A DNA stretch of 64,000 nucleotides from UBA1361 sp041656375 (GTDB lineage Bacteria > Bacillota_I > Bacilli_A > RFN20 > CAG-826), in assembly GCA_964410505.1 (NCBI GenBank), contig CAYPGR010000002.1, positions 123,346 through 187,345 on the forward strand, read 5' to 3'. A program made the translations under genes and the position numbers. Of the stretch, positions 25,432-33,888 are shown piece after piece. Position 1 is the stretch's first letter. Every line of letters begins with the position of its first letter. The notes under the pieces are model-generated. The model ran no database searches. It had not been told where the DNA came from and worked only from the letters and a program-made list of their open reading frames with translations.

Positions 25432-27156
25432 CTATTCCTCACTTCCTTTATTTAGTTTAATATATAATTCATCTAATTGGTAGGGGCTAACGTTGGAGGG
25501 TTCTTCACTCATTAAGCTTGCCCCCTTCAGGTTTTTCGGGAAGGCAATGACGTCACGTATGTCATCAGTCCCACTTAAAACCATCGTTAAGCGGTCTAAT
25601 CCAAAGGCTAAACCACCATGCGGTGGGGTGCCGTATTTTAAGGCTTCAATGAAGAATCCAAATAAGTATTCGATTTCTTTTGGAGAAAGGCCAAGAATTT
25701 CAAAAATCCGGTTTTGAATATCTTGATCATAAATCCGCATACTACCGCCGCCTGCTTCATAGCCATTAATGACGATATCATAGGCGTAACTAATGACTTC
25801 TTCTGGTTTGGTCCAAAGTTTGGGAATATCACTGGTTACGGGTTGGGTAAATGGGTGATGTTCACTCACATATTTTTTCGTTTCAGGATCATAACCGAAT
25901 AAGGGGAAGGAATCGACCCATAAGACGCCAAATTTTTCTTTGTTAATGAGATTAAAGAGTTTTCCAAGTTCATTCCGTAATGAGCCAAGGGCACTCAGAA
26001 TACGCGCCGTTGGGGCATCAAAGCCAAGGAAGAGGACATCATCTTTAACAAGGCCTAAATCTTTAATGAATTGATCGTGGTTTGCAATATTCTTAGCCAA
26101 ACTTCCTGTTAAATGAAGGCCATCATATTTAAGTAAGCCGAAGAAAGCTAAGCCGTAGCGTTTGGCAATTAGATTAAGTTCATCGGTCACTTTCCGGCTG
26201 AGTTTATTCGTCGGATCACTTATTTTTATACCTTTAACCGCTTCTTTGCCATGGATAAAGGAATCATATGAAAGACCTTTAACATCCATAATTTTGAGTT
26301 CAAAGCGAATGTCGGGTTTATCACTGCCATAGGTTTCCATGGCGTCTTTATAACTAAGTCGCGGAATCGGAAGTTTTAATTCATAGCCAACGACATCTTT
26401 GAAGATGCGGGCTAAGAGGCGTTCATTAAGGGCGAGTACTTCTTCATAAGTGAGAAAACTCGTTTCAATATCAATTTGGGTAAAGTCTGGTTGGCGATCA
26501 CTACGCAGATCTTCATCGCGAAAGCAACGAGCGATTTGGTAATACTTTTCAAAACCACCAATCATTAAGAGTTGTTTATAAATTTGTGGGGATTGGGCTA
26601 ATGCATAAAAAGTACCAGGGTTTAAACGACTTGGCACTAAGTAATCACGCGCACCGCCGGGGGTACTTTTGGTTAAAATAGGGGTTTCAATTTCAATAAA
26701 GTCTTCATCATCAAGAAAAGCACGGGTTGCTTTTGTGATTTTGGCGCGCATCATTAATTTATTTTGAAGCGTTGGCCGTCTTAAATCTAAATAACGATAT
26801 TTAAGGCGGACGTCTTCGAGGGCATCCGTTTCATCCGCAATAATAAGCGGGGGATTTTTCGCTTTATTAATTAGGGTCACCTTTGTGGCGACAACTTCGA
26901 CTTTGCCGGTCTTCAAGGCCGGATTTGGAACTGCTTTTAAACTTACAATGCCTTCGACTTGAATGACATATTCATTGCGCATTTCGGGACGTTCAATATT
27001 TTCGTTAATGAGCACTTGCACAATGCCGCTTCGATCCCGCAAGTCAATAAAGGTTAGACCACCTAAATCACGTTTTTTTGCGATCCAGCCGATGATTTTG
27101 ACACTTTCACCGACAATCCGTTCACTAATTTTTCCGTTTTCAATACTACGATACAT
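25432..27156 (-). CDS. aspS: Aspartyl-tRNA synthetase
   Basis: Class II synthetase, bacterial type. 574 aa. N-terminal OB fold (about 1-105, with VKIIGWIAKKRDLGGLTFIDLRDRSG). Motif 2 is RCFRDEDLRSDRQPDFTQIDIE, and motif 3 GLAFGLDRLTM near the end. The bacterial insertion (GAD) domain sits between. Ends EEPSNVSPYQLDELYIK. It lies 23 nt after hisS; the hisS-aspS order is conserved in Firmicutes and both probably share the T-box leader. Confidence 0.97.
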   Translation of the reverse strand: MYRSIENGKISERIVGESVKIIGWIAKKRDLGGLTFIDLRDRSGIVQVLINENIERPEMRNEYVIQVEGIVSLKAVPNPALKTGKVEVVATKVTLINKAKNPPLIIADETDALEDVRLKYRYLDLRRPTLQNKLMMRAKITKATRAFLDDEDFIEIETPILTKSTPGGARDYLVPSRLNPGTFYALAQSPQIYKQLLMIGGFEKYYQIARCFRDEDLRSDRQPDFTQIDIETSFLTYEEVLALNERLLARIFKDVVGYELKLPIPRLSYKDAMETYGSDKPDIRFELKIMDVKGLSYDSFIHGKEAVKGIKISDPTNKLSRKVTDELNLIAKRYGLAFFGLLKYDGLHLTGSLAKNIANHDQFIKDLGLVKDDVLFLGFDAPTARILSALGSLRNELGKLFNLINKEKFGVLWVDSFPLFGYDPETKKYVSEHHPFTQPVTSDIPKLWTKPEEVISYAYDIVINGYEAGGGSMRIYDQDIQNRIFEILGLSPKEIEYLFGFFIEALKYGTPPHGGLAFGLDRLTMVLSGTDDIRDVIAFPKNLKGASLMSEEPSNVSPYQLDELYIKLNKGSEE

Positions 27157-27179
27157 GTTAATACCTACAATTTCTTTTA

Positions 27180-28748
27180 TTATTTACAGCCACATCCACC
27201 GCAGCCGCAGTCGTCATCTTTAATCGGACGTTCTTTCTTTTGGCCACAGTTACAGTCGCAATCTTCATCTGGACAGGCACAGTCGGCACAATTTTCACAA
27301 CCACATGAGCAGTTGCACTTTTGGTCTTTGTTTTCGCAATCGCAATCACATTGACCATTTTCACAGGCGCATTCGCCATCTTGACAGCAACAATCATGAC
27401 CATCTTCATCATGATGATCATGGTTGCAACCGCAGCCATCGTGGTCATGGTCGTGACCGTGATCGTGGTGATGGAATCCAAGTAAATCAAGAACATGATG
27501 CGTAATATCTTGATATTTCACTTCGGATTGCTCTTGTGTTTCTAGATTTCGGACACTGACAACTTGATTATTCACTTCATTCTCGCCAATAATGAGCGCA
27601 TACTTCGCACCCCGACTTTCCGCAATTTTGAATAATGATTTAAAGGATTTATCACTAAAGTTGGTAATTGCCCTGACGCCATTCGTCCGTAAACTTGTTA
27701 AGAGGGTAAAAGCATCATAACGAGCGGTTTCTCCAACGCTGATGATATAAAGGTCATCGGTTACTTTGACATGATCGAGTTTTCCTTCTTCGTGGAGGAT
27801 ATGATAAAGCCGTTCTAAACCGAAAGCAAAGCCAACGCCTTCTAAAGCAGGCCCACCTAAATCGGAGATGAGTTTATCATATCGACCGCCGCCGCCGATG
27901 GCGCCATAGTTTTTACCACTTGCTGGTACATATTCAAATTCAAAAATAATACCTGAGTAATAATCAAGGCCACGCACCAGACTGGTATCGATTTCTGTTT
28001 CAATGTTGAATCCTAAAAGGGCATTTTTAATAAAATCAAGATCTTTTTGATCCTTTTCGGTTAAGAAATCACTAATGCGCGGTGCTTTTTTACTGAGGGC
28101 AACGTCTTCGGGAACTTTACAGTCTAACATCCGAAGGGGGTTTTGTTCATAGCGCACTTTACAGTCATCGCAAACATGTTCGAGATGTCCGGCGTAGAAG
28201 CCTTTAAGTGCTTCTTTATACTTTTCTCGGGTTTCGCGACTACTTAGACTATTAATTCGCGTCGTGATTTGCTCAAACCCGAGGGCTTGGAGGGCGTGAA
28301 TGGCTAAAAGAATGACTTCAAGATCGTCATAAACAGTCGTAACACCAACGCTTTCAACGCCAAATTGGTGAAATTGACGATAGCGGCCAAGTTGGGGCCG
28401 TTCATAGCGGAACATGGGACCACTATAAAAATAGCGTAGCGGTAAATCATTTGTGGCATGAAGCTTGTTGGCGATAATGCTACGCATTACGCCCGCTGTT
28501 CCTTCTGGCCGAAGCGCATTTAAGCGATCGCCTTTATCTTTAAAAACATACATTTCTTTGCGAACAATGTCGGTCGCATCACCAACCCCACGGGCAAAGA
28601 GTTCGTTTGCCTCAAAGATTGGGGTTTGGATCGGGCTGTATCCGTAAAGGGTGGCGACTTCTTCACACACGTTGATAATATGGGAATAGCCGCGTGCTTC
28701 ATCTCCTAAAATATCGTGGGTGCCTTTGGGGCTGCTAATCATAGCCAT
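27180..28748 (-). CDS. hisS: Histidyl-tRNA synthetase with Cys/His-rich metal-binding-like tail
   Basis: 522 aa; normal HisRS is about 420. Residues 1-425 are a complete enzyme: motif 1 region, motif 2 GPMFRYERPQLGRYRQFHQF, the histidine-A motifs VRGLDYYSGIIFEF and GAIGGGGRYDKL, motif 3 GFAFGLERL, and the anticodon-binding domain ending VLDLLGF. Residues 426-522 (27183-27473) are a low-complexity tail: first His/Asp-rich (HHHDHGHDHDHD), then packed with CxC and CC pairs (DCCCQ, CDCDC, CNCSCGC, CDCNC) and ending CGCGGCGCK. It has 24 Cys and 11 His in 97 residues. Strong SD GGAGG; T-box leader upstream. Confidence 0.96.
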   Translation of the reverse strand: MAMISSPKGTHDILGDEARGYSHIINVCEEVATLYGYSPIQTPIFEANELFARGVGDATDIVRKEMYVFKDKGDRLNALRPEGTAGVMRSIIANKLHATNDLPLRYFYSGPMFRYERPQLGRYRQFHQFGVESVGVTTVYDDLEVILLAIHALQALGFEQITTRINSLSSRETREKYKEALKGFYAGHLEHVCDDCKVRYEQNPLRMLDCKVPEDVALSKKAPRISDFLTEKDQKDLDFIKNALLGFNIETEIDTSLVRGLDYYSGIIFEFEYVPASGKNYGAIGGGGRYDKLISDLGGPALEGVGFAFGLERLYHILHEEGKLDHVKVTDDLYIISVGETARYDAFTLLTSLRTNGVRAITNFSDKSFKSLFKIAESRGAKYALIIGENEVNNQVVSVRNLETQEQSEVKYQDITHHVLDLLGFHHHDHGHDHDHDGCGCNHDHHDEDGHDCCCQDGECACENGQCDCDCENKDQKCNCSCGCENCADCACPDEDCDCNCGQKKERPIKDDDCGCGGCGCK

Positions 28749-28768
28749 CTATTATTCCTCCTTGAAAT

Positions 28769-28977
28769 AAAAAAAGGTAGTATAAGGACGGATTGCTCCG
28801 CGGTACCACCTTACTTCGTTTATTGTTATAACGCATCTTCATTACGGTAACGGTGTAGCCGGTCTTCTTATGGATTAAAGACATGTCTCCGTGGCGTCCT
28901 TAAGGTTTGCTTTCGCTAGTTTTTCACCAACCAACTAGTCTCTGGCCTTGAGCAATCATTAAATCCACTTCATCGAC
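28769..28977 (-). promoter_or_regulatory. T-box leader controlling hisS-aspS(-tkt)
   Basis: tRNA-sensing riboswitch. On the minus strand: a stem I base (GTGGATT with AATCCAT), an AGAGA bulge with the GGTTGGTG-type distal loop, and the T-box sequence AAGGTGGTACCGCGG. The terminator pairs GGTGGTA with TACTACC and ends in a T-run at 28768-28775. A CAC (His) triplet at 28891-28893 lies on the 3' side of the specifier region; a nearby GAC (Asp) is the alternative. Confidence 0.93.
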
Positions 28978-28983
28978 CCTTTA

Positions 28984-29012
28984 ATTATAAATTAAAACAA
29001 AGCGTTAGTCAA
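28984..29012 (-). promoter_or_regulatory. Promoter of the hisS T-box leader
   Basis: TTGACT and TATAAT with a 17-bp spacer on the minus strand; start of transcription expected near 28977. Confidence 0.85.
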
Positions 29013-29034
29013 TGTAATCCCTTTATCAAAATAA

Positions 29035-29081
29035 CTAATTATAAACTTAAAAACTACTAAATAAATACTATTAAGTTATTT
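29035..29081 (-). repeat. 3'-flank motif after rel
   Basis: Reading from the rel stop: TAATAGTATTTATTTAGTAG followed by TTTTTAAGTTT. It shares 19 identical nt with the tract after xseB. No hairpin-type terminator is seen here. Confidence 0.45.
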
Positions 29082-31298
29082 TTAATGGAAAACACGCTCA
29101 ATTTTATAAACTGACTCGACTTGACCGATAATATTTTGGACACTGCTTAGCTGACTAATATCCGCAATCAAAATCGTGATATCAATCACACTAGTTCTCG
29201 TCGTTGGATGGTAGGTAGCTTTGATTTTACTAAGACTTACCTTTGCTTGACTTAAGGCATTCATCACATCGACTAACAGATTTTCGCGGTCGAGACATTT
29301 AACCGATAAATCAAGGGGATACAGTTTAGTGACACTATGTGGGTTCCACTCCACTTCAACCGTGCGATCCATGACATTCATAATATTAGGGCATGTAATA
29401 CGGTGGACGGTAATGCCTTTACCTTTGGTGATATAGCCGACAATTTCATCACCCGGAATCGGTGTACAGCAATTTCCGAGGGTGACCGCGACCGTACCTG
29501 CACCGGGAACAATTACCGGATTTTTCGCATCTTCGACTTTCCGACCTTTGGCTAAGATCTTTCCAATATGGTCACGGCGATCAAGTTTTAAATAGTCGAG
29601 AATGGTACTCGGGGTAATGTTACGCGAATAAACAAGCAGCAAGAGCTCATTATAATCGTCTACTTCAAAGTGTTTTAAAATCGCTGGTTTATTGACGTAA
29701 GGTTCGACTTCATGCTCGGCAAAGCCTCGTTCTTTAAAGGCGTCATTTAGGGAAAGACGGCCCTTTTCAATATTTTCATCACGCGTTAATAATTGGTTCT
29801 TACGGCCAAGTACTTTTCGAATATGATTACGCGCACTATTAGTGGTTGCAATGTTGAGCCAAGTTTCCGTTGGTCCCGTCGCCGTCTTACTTGTTCTAAT
29901 TTCACATATATCGCCTGTTTTAAGTGGGGTATTCATCGCCACGAGTTTATCGTTTACGAGTGCGCCAACCGCGCTATCGCCCACTTTGGTGTGAATTTTA
30001 TAGGCAAAATCTAGCGGGGTGGCCCCACTTGGTAATTCAATCACATTCCCCTTCGGGGTAAAAACATAAACGCTCGTTTCAAAGATTTCCTTGGTTAAAG
30101 TATCCATGTATTCTTTGGCGTTATCGCCCGTTTGATAACTGATTCCGACAAAATCGCGGAGCCAGTGAAGTTTATTTTCAATTTCACGTTGTTCTTTTTC
30201 TGGATTATAGTTGGTGCCTTCTTTATAGGCCCAGTGCGCAGCAACCCCCGAATCGGCAATGCGATCCATCTCGAGGGTTCGAATTTGGACTTCAAGCGCA
30301 TTTCCGTCGCCACTAAAGATAGTGGTATGTAAACTTTGATACATGTTGCTTTTCGGCATGGCGATATAATCTTTAAAACGTCCGGTAACCGGTTTATAAG
30401 TGGCGTGAATGAGGCCGAGGATTTCATAACAATTTAGTTCGGTCCCGGTGATGATCCGTAAGGCCATTAAATCATAAATCTTGTCGAAATCATTATCTTT
30501 TTCTTTCATTTTCTTATAGACAGAATAGATTGATTTGACGCGAAACTTCATTTCAAACTTGATGTTATTCTTAAAAAGAATATCGGCGATACGTTTGCTT
30601 ACTTCGGTCAAGGCCCGTTGTAAGTTTGGGGATTTTTGTTCAACGAGTTCTAAGACATGTTTATAAGCCTCAGGTTCAATATATTTGAGACTAAGGTCTT
30701 CCATTTCGGCCTTAATCTTTCCCATCCCTAAACGACCTGCGATGGGAGCATAGACGGCCATGGTTTCATTCGCAATGGCGAGTTGACGTTCAGGTTTTAA
30801 ATAATAGAGGGTCCGTAAATTATGAAGGCGATCCGCGAGTTTAATAATAATGACACGAATATCTTTTGCCATGCCGAGAAAAATCTTGCGGTGATCTTCA
30901 TAAAGAAATGAGGAGTCATCGCCTTTTTTGGATAGTTTAAGGCGTTGAATCTTCGTCACGCTATCAACAATCATCGCCACATCTTTGCCCCAACGGGTTT
31001 GAATTTCTTCAATCGTTACATCGGTATCTTCGACGACGTCATGTAAAAGACCCGCAACAATGGTGCTTGGACCAGCTTGGAGTTCGCTTAAGATAAAAGC
31101 CACTTCAATTAAGTGATGAATATAAGGTAATCCGCTTTTTCGAAATTGACCCTCATGTTTTTGCCGTGCAAATTCATACGCTTTTTCGATATTTTCACGA
31201 TCATTTACATTTGTAATATAGATGAAAAAGATGTCTTTCACATCTTGCCATGCGTGGATGACTGGTAACGGAAGATTTGTCTCTTTAATTTCTGCCAT
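29082..31298 (-). CDS. rel: Bifunctional (p)ppGpp synthetase/hydrolase Rel
   Basis: Stringent-response alarmone enzyme. 738 aa. Domains in order: HD hydrolase (HHLIEVAFILSEL, LLHDVVEDT), synthetase (RVKSIYSVYKKM, RFKDYIAMPKSNMYQSLHT), TGS (VYVFTPKGNVIELPSGATPLDFAY), a zinc-finger/helical part (GNCCTPIPGDEIVGYITKGKGITVH), and a C-terminal ACT domain. Both catalytic halves keep their key residues, so it should both make and degrade (p)ppGpp. A TATAAT box lies about 24 nt before ATG; the Shine-Dalgarno is weak (AGTAGG). Confidence 0.96.
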   Translation of the reverse strand: MAEIKETNLPLPVIHAWQDVKDIFFIYITNVNDRENIEKAYEFARQKHEGQFRKSGLPYIHHLIEVAFILSELQAGPSTIVAGLLHDVVEDTDVTIEEIQTRWGKDVAMIVDSVTKIQRLKLSKKGDDSSFLYEDHRKIFLGMAKDIRVIIIKLADRLHNLRTLYYLKPERQLAIANETMAVYAPIAGRLGMGKIKAEMEDLSLKYIEPEAYKHVLELVEQKSPNLQRALTEVSKRIADILFKNNIKFEMKFRVKSIYSVYKKMKEKDNDFDKIYDLMALRIITGTELNCYEILGLIHATYKPVTGRFKDYIAMPKSNMYQSLHTTIFSGDGNALEVQIRTLEMDRIADSGVAAHWAYKEGTNYNPEKEQREIENKLHWLRDFVGISYQTGDNAKEYMDTLTKEIFETSVYVFTPKGNVIELPSGATPLDFAYKIHTKVGDSAVGALVNDKLVAMNTPLKTGDICEIRTSKTATGPTETWLNIATTNSARNHIRKVLGRKNQLLTRDENIEKGRLSLNDAFKERGFAEHEVEPYVNKPAILKHFEVDDYNELLLLVYSRNITPSTILDYLKLDRRDHIGKILAKGRKVEDAKNPVIVPGAGTVAVTLGNCCTPIPGDEIVGYITKGKGITVHRITCPNIMNVMDRTVEVEWNPHSVTKLYPLDLSVKCLDRENLLVDVMNALSQAKVSLSKIKATYHPTTRTSVIDITILIADISQLSSVQNIIGQVESVYKIERVFH

Positions 31299-31377
31299 AT
31301 TCTTGTAACCTACTCATTATTATATCAAATAATGCACATAATTCCCTAGCCATAGAAAATGTCCTATTCAAAAGAAA

Positions 31378-31402
31378 AGACCCAAGGGATGACCTCGGGT
31401 CT
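31378..31402 (-). terminator. Terminator of the lipoprotein gene
   Basis: AGACCC and GGGTCT arms, extended by a second short helix with one mismatch, followed on the minus strand by TTTTCTTTTG. Confidence 0.8.
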
Positions 31403-31436
31403 AATCTTTATTTGAAATTATTAGTAGAAAGATGGA

Positions 31437-33794
31437 TTAAGCAACTGGAACGACGATATAATCGATAGTTCCAAGTGAGAATGACCATGTTCCAGCAGTT
31501 GAGGTCGCTTGTTGAATGGCATACACATCAACGAGTGTTTCATTCGCTAAGAGTTCGGTAACGAGTGCTTTAATTTCTGGTCTATTCTTTTGAATAGCAT
31601 CCATTGAATCCATAAAATTAACAGCGATAACAGCAGTTTCACCGCCTAAATCAACGGTAAATCTGTTTGTACCACCAACTTCAACGCCGACTACTTTGAC
31701 GCCAACAAGTTTAACTAAGCGGGCATGTTTTTTAAGGTCGGTTTCGGCCTTCATCGCAGCGAATTCAGCAGCGCTTGAAGCGATTGCTGGGGTGACTTTG
31801 CTGAGGTTTTCTTCAGCAACGACACTAAGTGCAGATAAGGTAGCAAGTTGACCACCATTGTTGTTAACCGCATATAAACCGGTCACATCAATAACAGTTC
31901 CTGGTTTAAGTAATGGTTTTTGTTCATTTGTTAAACCAAACCCACCAAGTGAAGCACCTGATAATGGGTCTTGCATGTAGAATGCACCACCATTGGTTCC
32001 AAGAATAACACCACGTGTGGTATATGAGTTTCCAACGACTGGAGCAGCAACGATGTCAGCGATTGAAGTATGTCCAACTGGTAAGCTGGCGAAGTTTTCG
32101 ACTGGACCAACTGGTGGTTCAACTTCTTCAACTTTTAAAGTTAAAGTAATTTCGGTTAAGATAACACGTTTGGTTGAAACAAATTCCAGAACGTTCGTAG
32201 CTGATGGTAAAGCATATTCAAAAGTACGAATATCTTCTTTGTTTGTTGCGACTGGGTTGGTGAAGTCTTTGCTGACAGTGTTGATTGCGAGGGCAGCAAC
32301 ATCTGTATTCCAACCACGGCCTTTAACGGTAACACTTTCGATTAGTTTTTCCGCTGGTAATGTAATGGTCATATTACCAACAACACTGCTTGTACCAAAT
32401 TTAATAACGGTATAAGTATCAGGCATGCTATCAGTACTACTTGATCCACCGCCAACGCCAACATAGACTTTAGAAGCGGTTACAGTTGTGCCAACTGGTA
32501 AGCCTGAAATATGTTTTGCAACAAGTTCTGGGCTTGTAAGTTCAGCATTTTTATCAGTTGCCAGAGTATCTCTAACTGGTTTGACAACGAATTCGGTTGG
32601 ATCACCAACAGGGGCTGCTTTGACTGTAACGACAACTTTGGCTTCGATTGCGCCAAGGGTTGCGGTAATATCAGTTGTGCCAGGGCCAACTGGGGTCACT
32701 TTACCTTCTTGATCAACAGTTGCAACGGCTGGGGCACTTGAGGCCCAAACTAAACCGGTGACATCTGCGTCAAATGGGGTGACGACGAGTTTTGGTGAAT
32801 AGACTTCATCATGGGCGAGTTCTTTGGTGGCGTCAGCAAAGCTTAAACCACTTAAGACGACTGGTTCACCGAGGTCGATGTCCCATTCTTCAACTCTCGC
32901 ATTGGCCATTTGGAAGGCACCTTGACCGATGGTTAAGATTCCTGTCCATTTGATGGTCGAATTGGAGGTAACGGTTTCAAGTAAAGCAACAACTGCTTCG
33001 GCTTGAGCCATTGGAATATTATAGTGCATGTAAGTGCCAATCGCGACATCACCTTTACGGAGGTCTAAGTTGACACTAATTTCGGCACGGGTTGCACCCA
33101 TATAAGCATATAAGGAGCGAACGCCATGGAGTTTAAGTCCTTCAATCGTGACTAATTTGGAATCTTTACCAACTAATGCAGCTTGTGAGATATCCGTCAA
33201 GACTTCTGGGACAACTGGGGTTCCAGCAACGTGGCTAACGTAATCAACGCGGCCAAGTTCATGAAGACCACCATATGGGGCTAAGTGACCAGTAGCGGTT
33301 AATAAATCGCCAACTTTCACGGCCGACCATTTAGCAGCGTAATCAGCTTCAGTAATCCCGTAAAGCATAATGGCATCGCCACCTGTTTGGATGGTGAGGT
33401 TCCAACCTGGACCAACGCCAGAGATGTTTGCGCTACGTTCTACTGAGGTAACGGTACCAGTGACTTGGTACTTGACTTCTTTTTGTGCTTCGGTTGCTGT
33501 TGATCCGTTGGTCATCCCACGTAATTCAGCAATTGTTGCCACGACAGCGGCTGGTACTTCGGAGACGGGAACGCTTGGTAAGCTTTCTTCATCTTCTTCA
33601 CTCGTCACACTTGGTTCTTCAGTTGTCACAACTGGTTCACTTGTGGTGACAGGTGGTTCACTCGTCACAACTGGCTCACTTGTGGTTACAGGTGGGGCAC
33701 TTGTGGTTGACGGCTCTTCACTTGACGCGGCTGGTTTACAACCGGCGATCAATAATGCAAAAAGCGGTAGTAAAAGTAAATTTCTTTTTTTCAT
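31437..33794 (-). CDS. Large secreted lipoprotein with OB-like and bacterial Ig-like (Big_2) domains
   Basis: 785 aa from ATG at 33794 (GGAGG 6 nt upstream; the longer frame to 33851 has no support). Lipoprotein signal: MKKRNLLLLPLFALLIAGC, with Cys19 as the lipidation site. Residues about 24-75 are a Thr/Ser/Glu/Pro linker with repeated TTSEP and VTSEP units, which may hold the protein off the membrane. Next comes an OB-like domain (YQVTGTVTSVERS, IMLYGITEAD). A Big_2 domain follows near 330-400 (LVWASSAPAVATVDQEGKVT, then GTTDITATLG), then a beta-rich domain and a second OB-like domain (SYTTRGVILGTNGGAFYMQD). OB repeats of this type occur in surface nucleases, but no nuclease motif is visible here. 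Confidence 0.85.
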   Translation of the reverse strand: MKKRNLLLLPLFALLIAGCKPAASSEEPSTTSAPPVTTSEPVVTSEPPVTTSEPVVTTEEPSVTSEEDEESLPSVPVSEVPAAVVATIAELRGMTNGSTATEAQKEVKYQVTGTVTSVERSANISGVGPGWNLTIQTGGDAIMLYGITEADYAAKWSAVKVGDLLTATGHLAPYGGLHELGRVDYVSHVAGTPVVPEVLTDISQAALVGKDSKLVTIEGLKLHGVRSLYAYMGATRAEISVNLDLRKGDVAIGTYMHYNIPMAQAEAVVALLETVTSNSTIKWTGILTIGQGAFQMANARVEEWDIDLGEPVVLSGLSFADATKELAHDEVYSPKLVVTPFDADVTGLVWASSAPAVATVDQEGKVTPVGPGTTDITATLGAIEAKVVVTVKAAPVGDPTEFVVKPVRDTLATDKNAELTSPELVAKHISGLPVGTTVTASKVYVGVGGGSSSTDSMPDTYTVIKFGTSSVVGNMTITLPAEKLIESVTVKGRGWNTDVAALAINTVSKDFTNPVATNKEDIRTFEYALPSATNVLEFVSTKRVILTEITLTLKVEEVEPPVGPVENFASLPVGHTSIADIVAAPVVGNSYTTRGVILGTNGGAFYMQDPLSGASLGGFGLTNEQKPLLKPGTVIDVTGLYAVNNNGGQLATLSALSVVAEENLSKVTPAIASSAAEFAAMKAETDLKKHARLVKLVGVKVVGVEVGGTNRFTVDLGGETAVIAVNFMDSMDAIQKNRPEIKALVTELLANETLVDVYAIQQATSTAGTWSFSLGTIDYIVVPVA

Positions 33795-33888
33795 TATTTC
33801 CTCCTTTTTTCTACTACACATTAATAATATCATATCCATAGATGGATGCAAAAAATAATTGACTTATCAATTGAATTTAGGAAGAATA

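Noticed and set aside
27305..27505. Long open frames on the opposite strand and other frames of the hisS tail (His- or Met/Thr-rich)
   Set aside because: They are shadows of the low-complexity Cys/His/Asp codons and lack SD signals; the hisS frame is continuous with the enzyme.
31993..32741. Several plus-strand frames inside the lipoprotein gene
   Set aside because: Repetitive Thr/Val/Ser codons leave other frames open; no start signals and no recognisable protein pattern.
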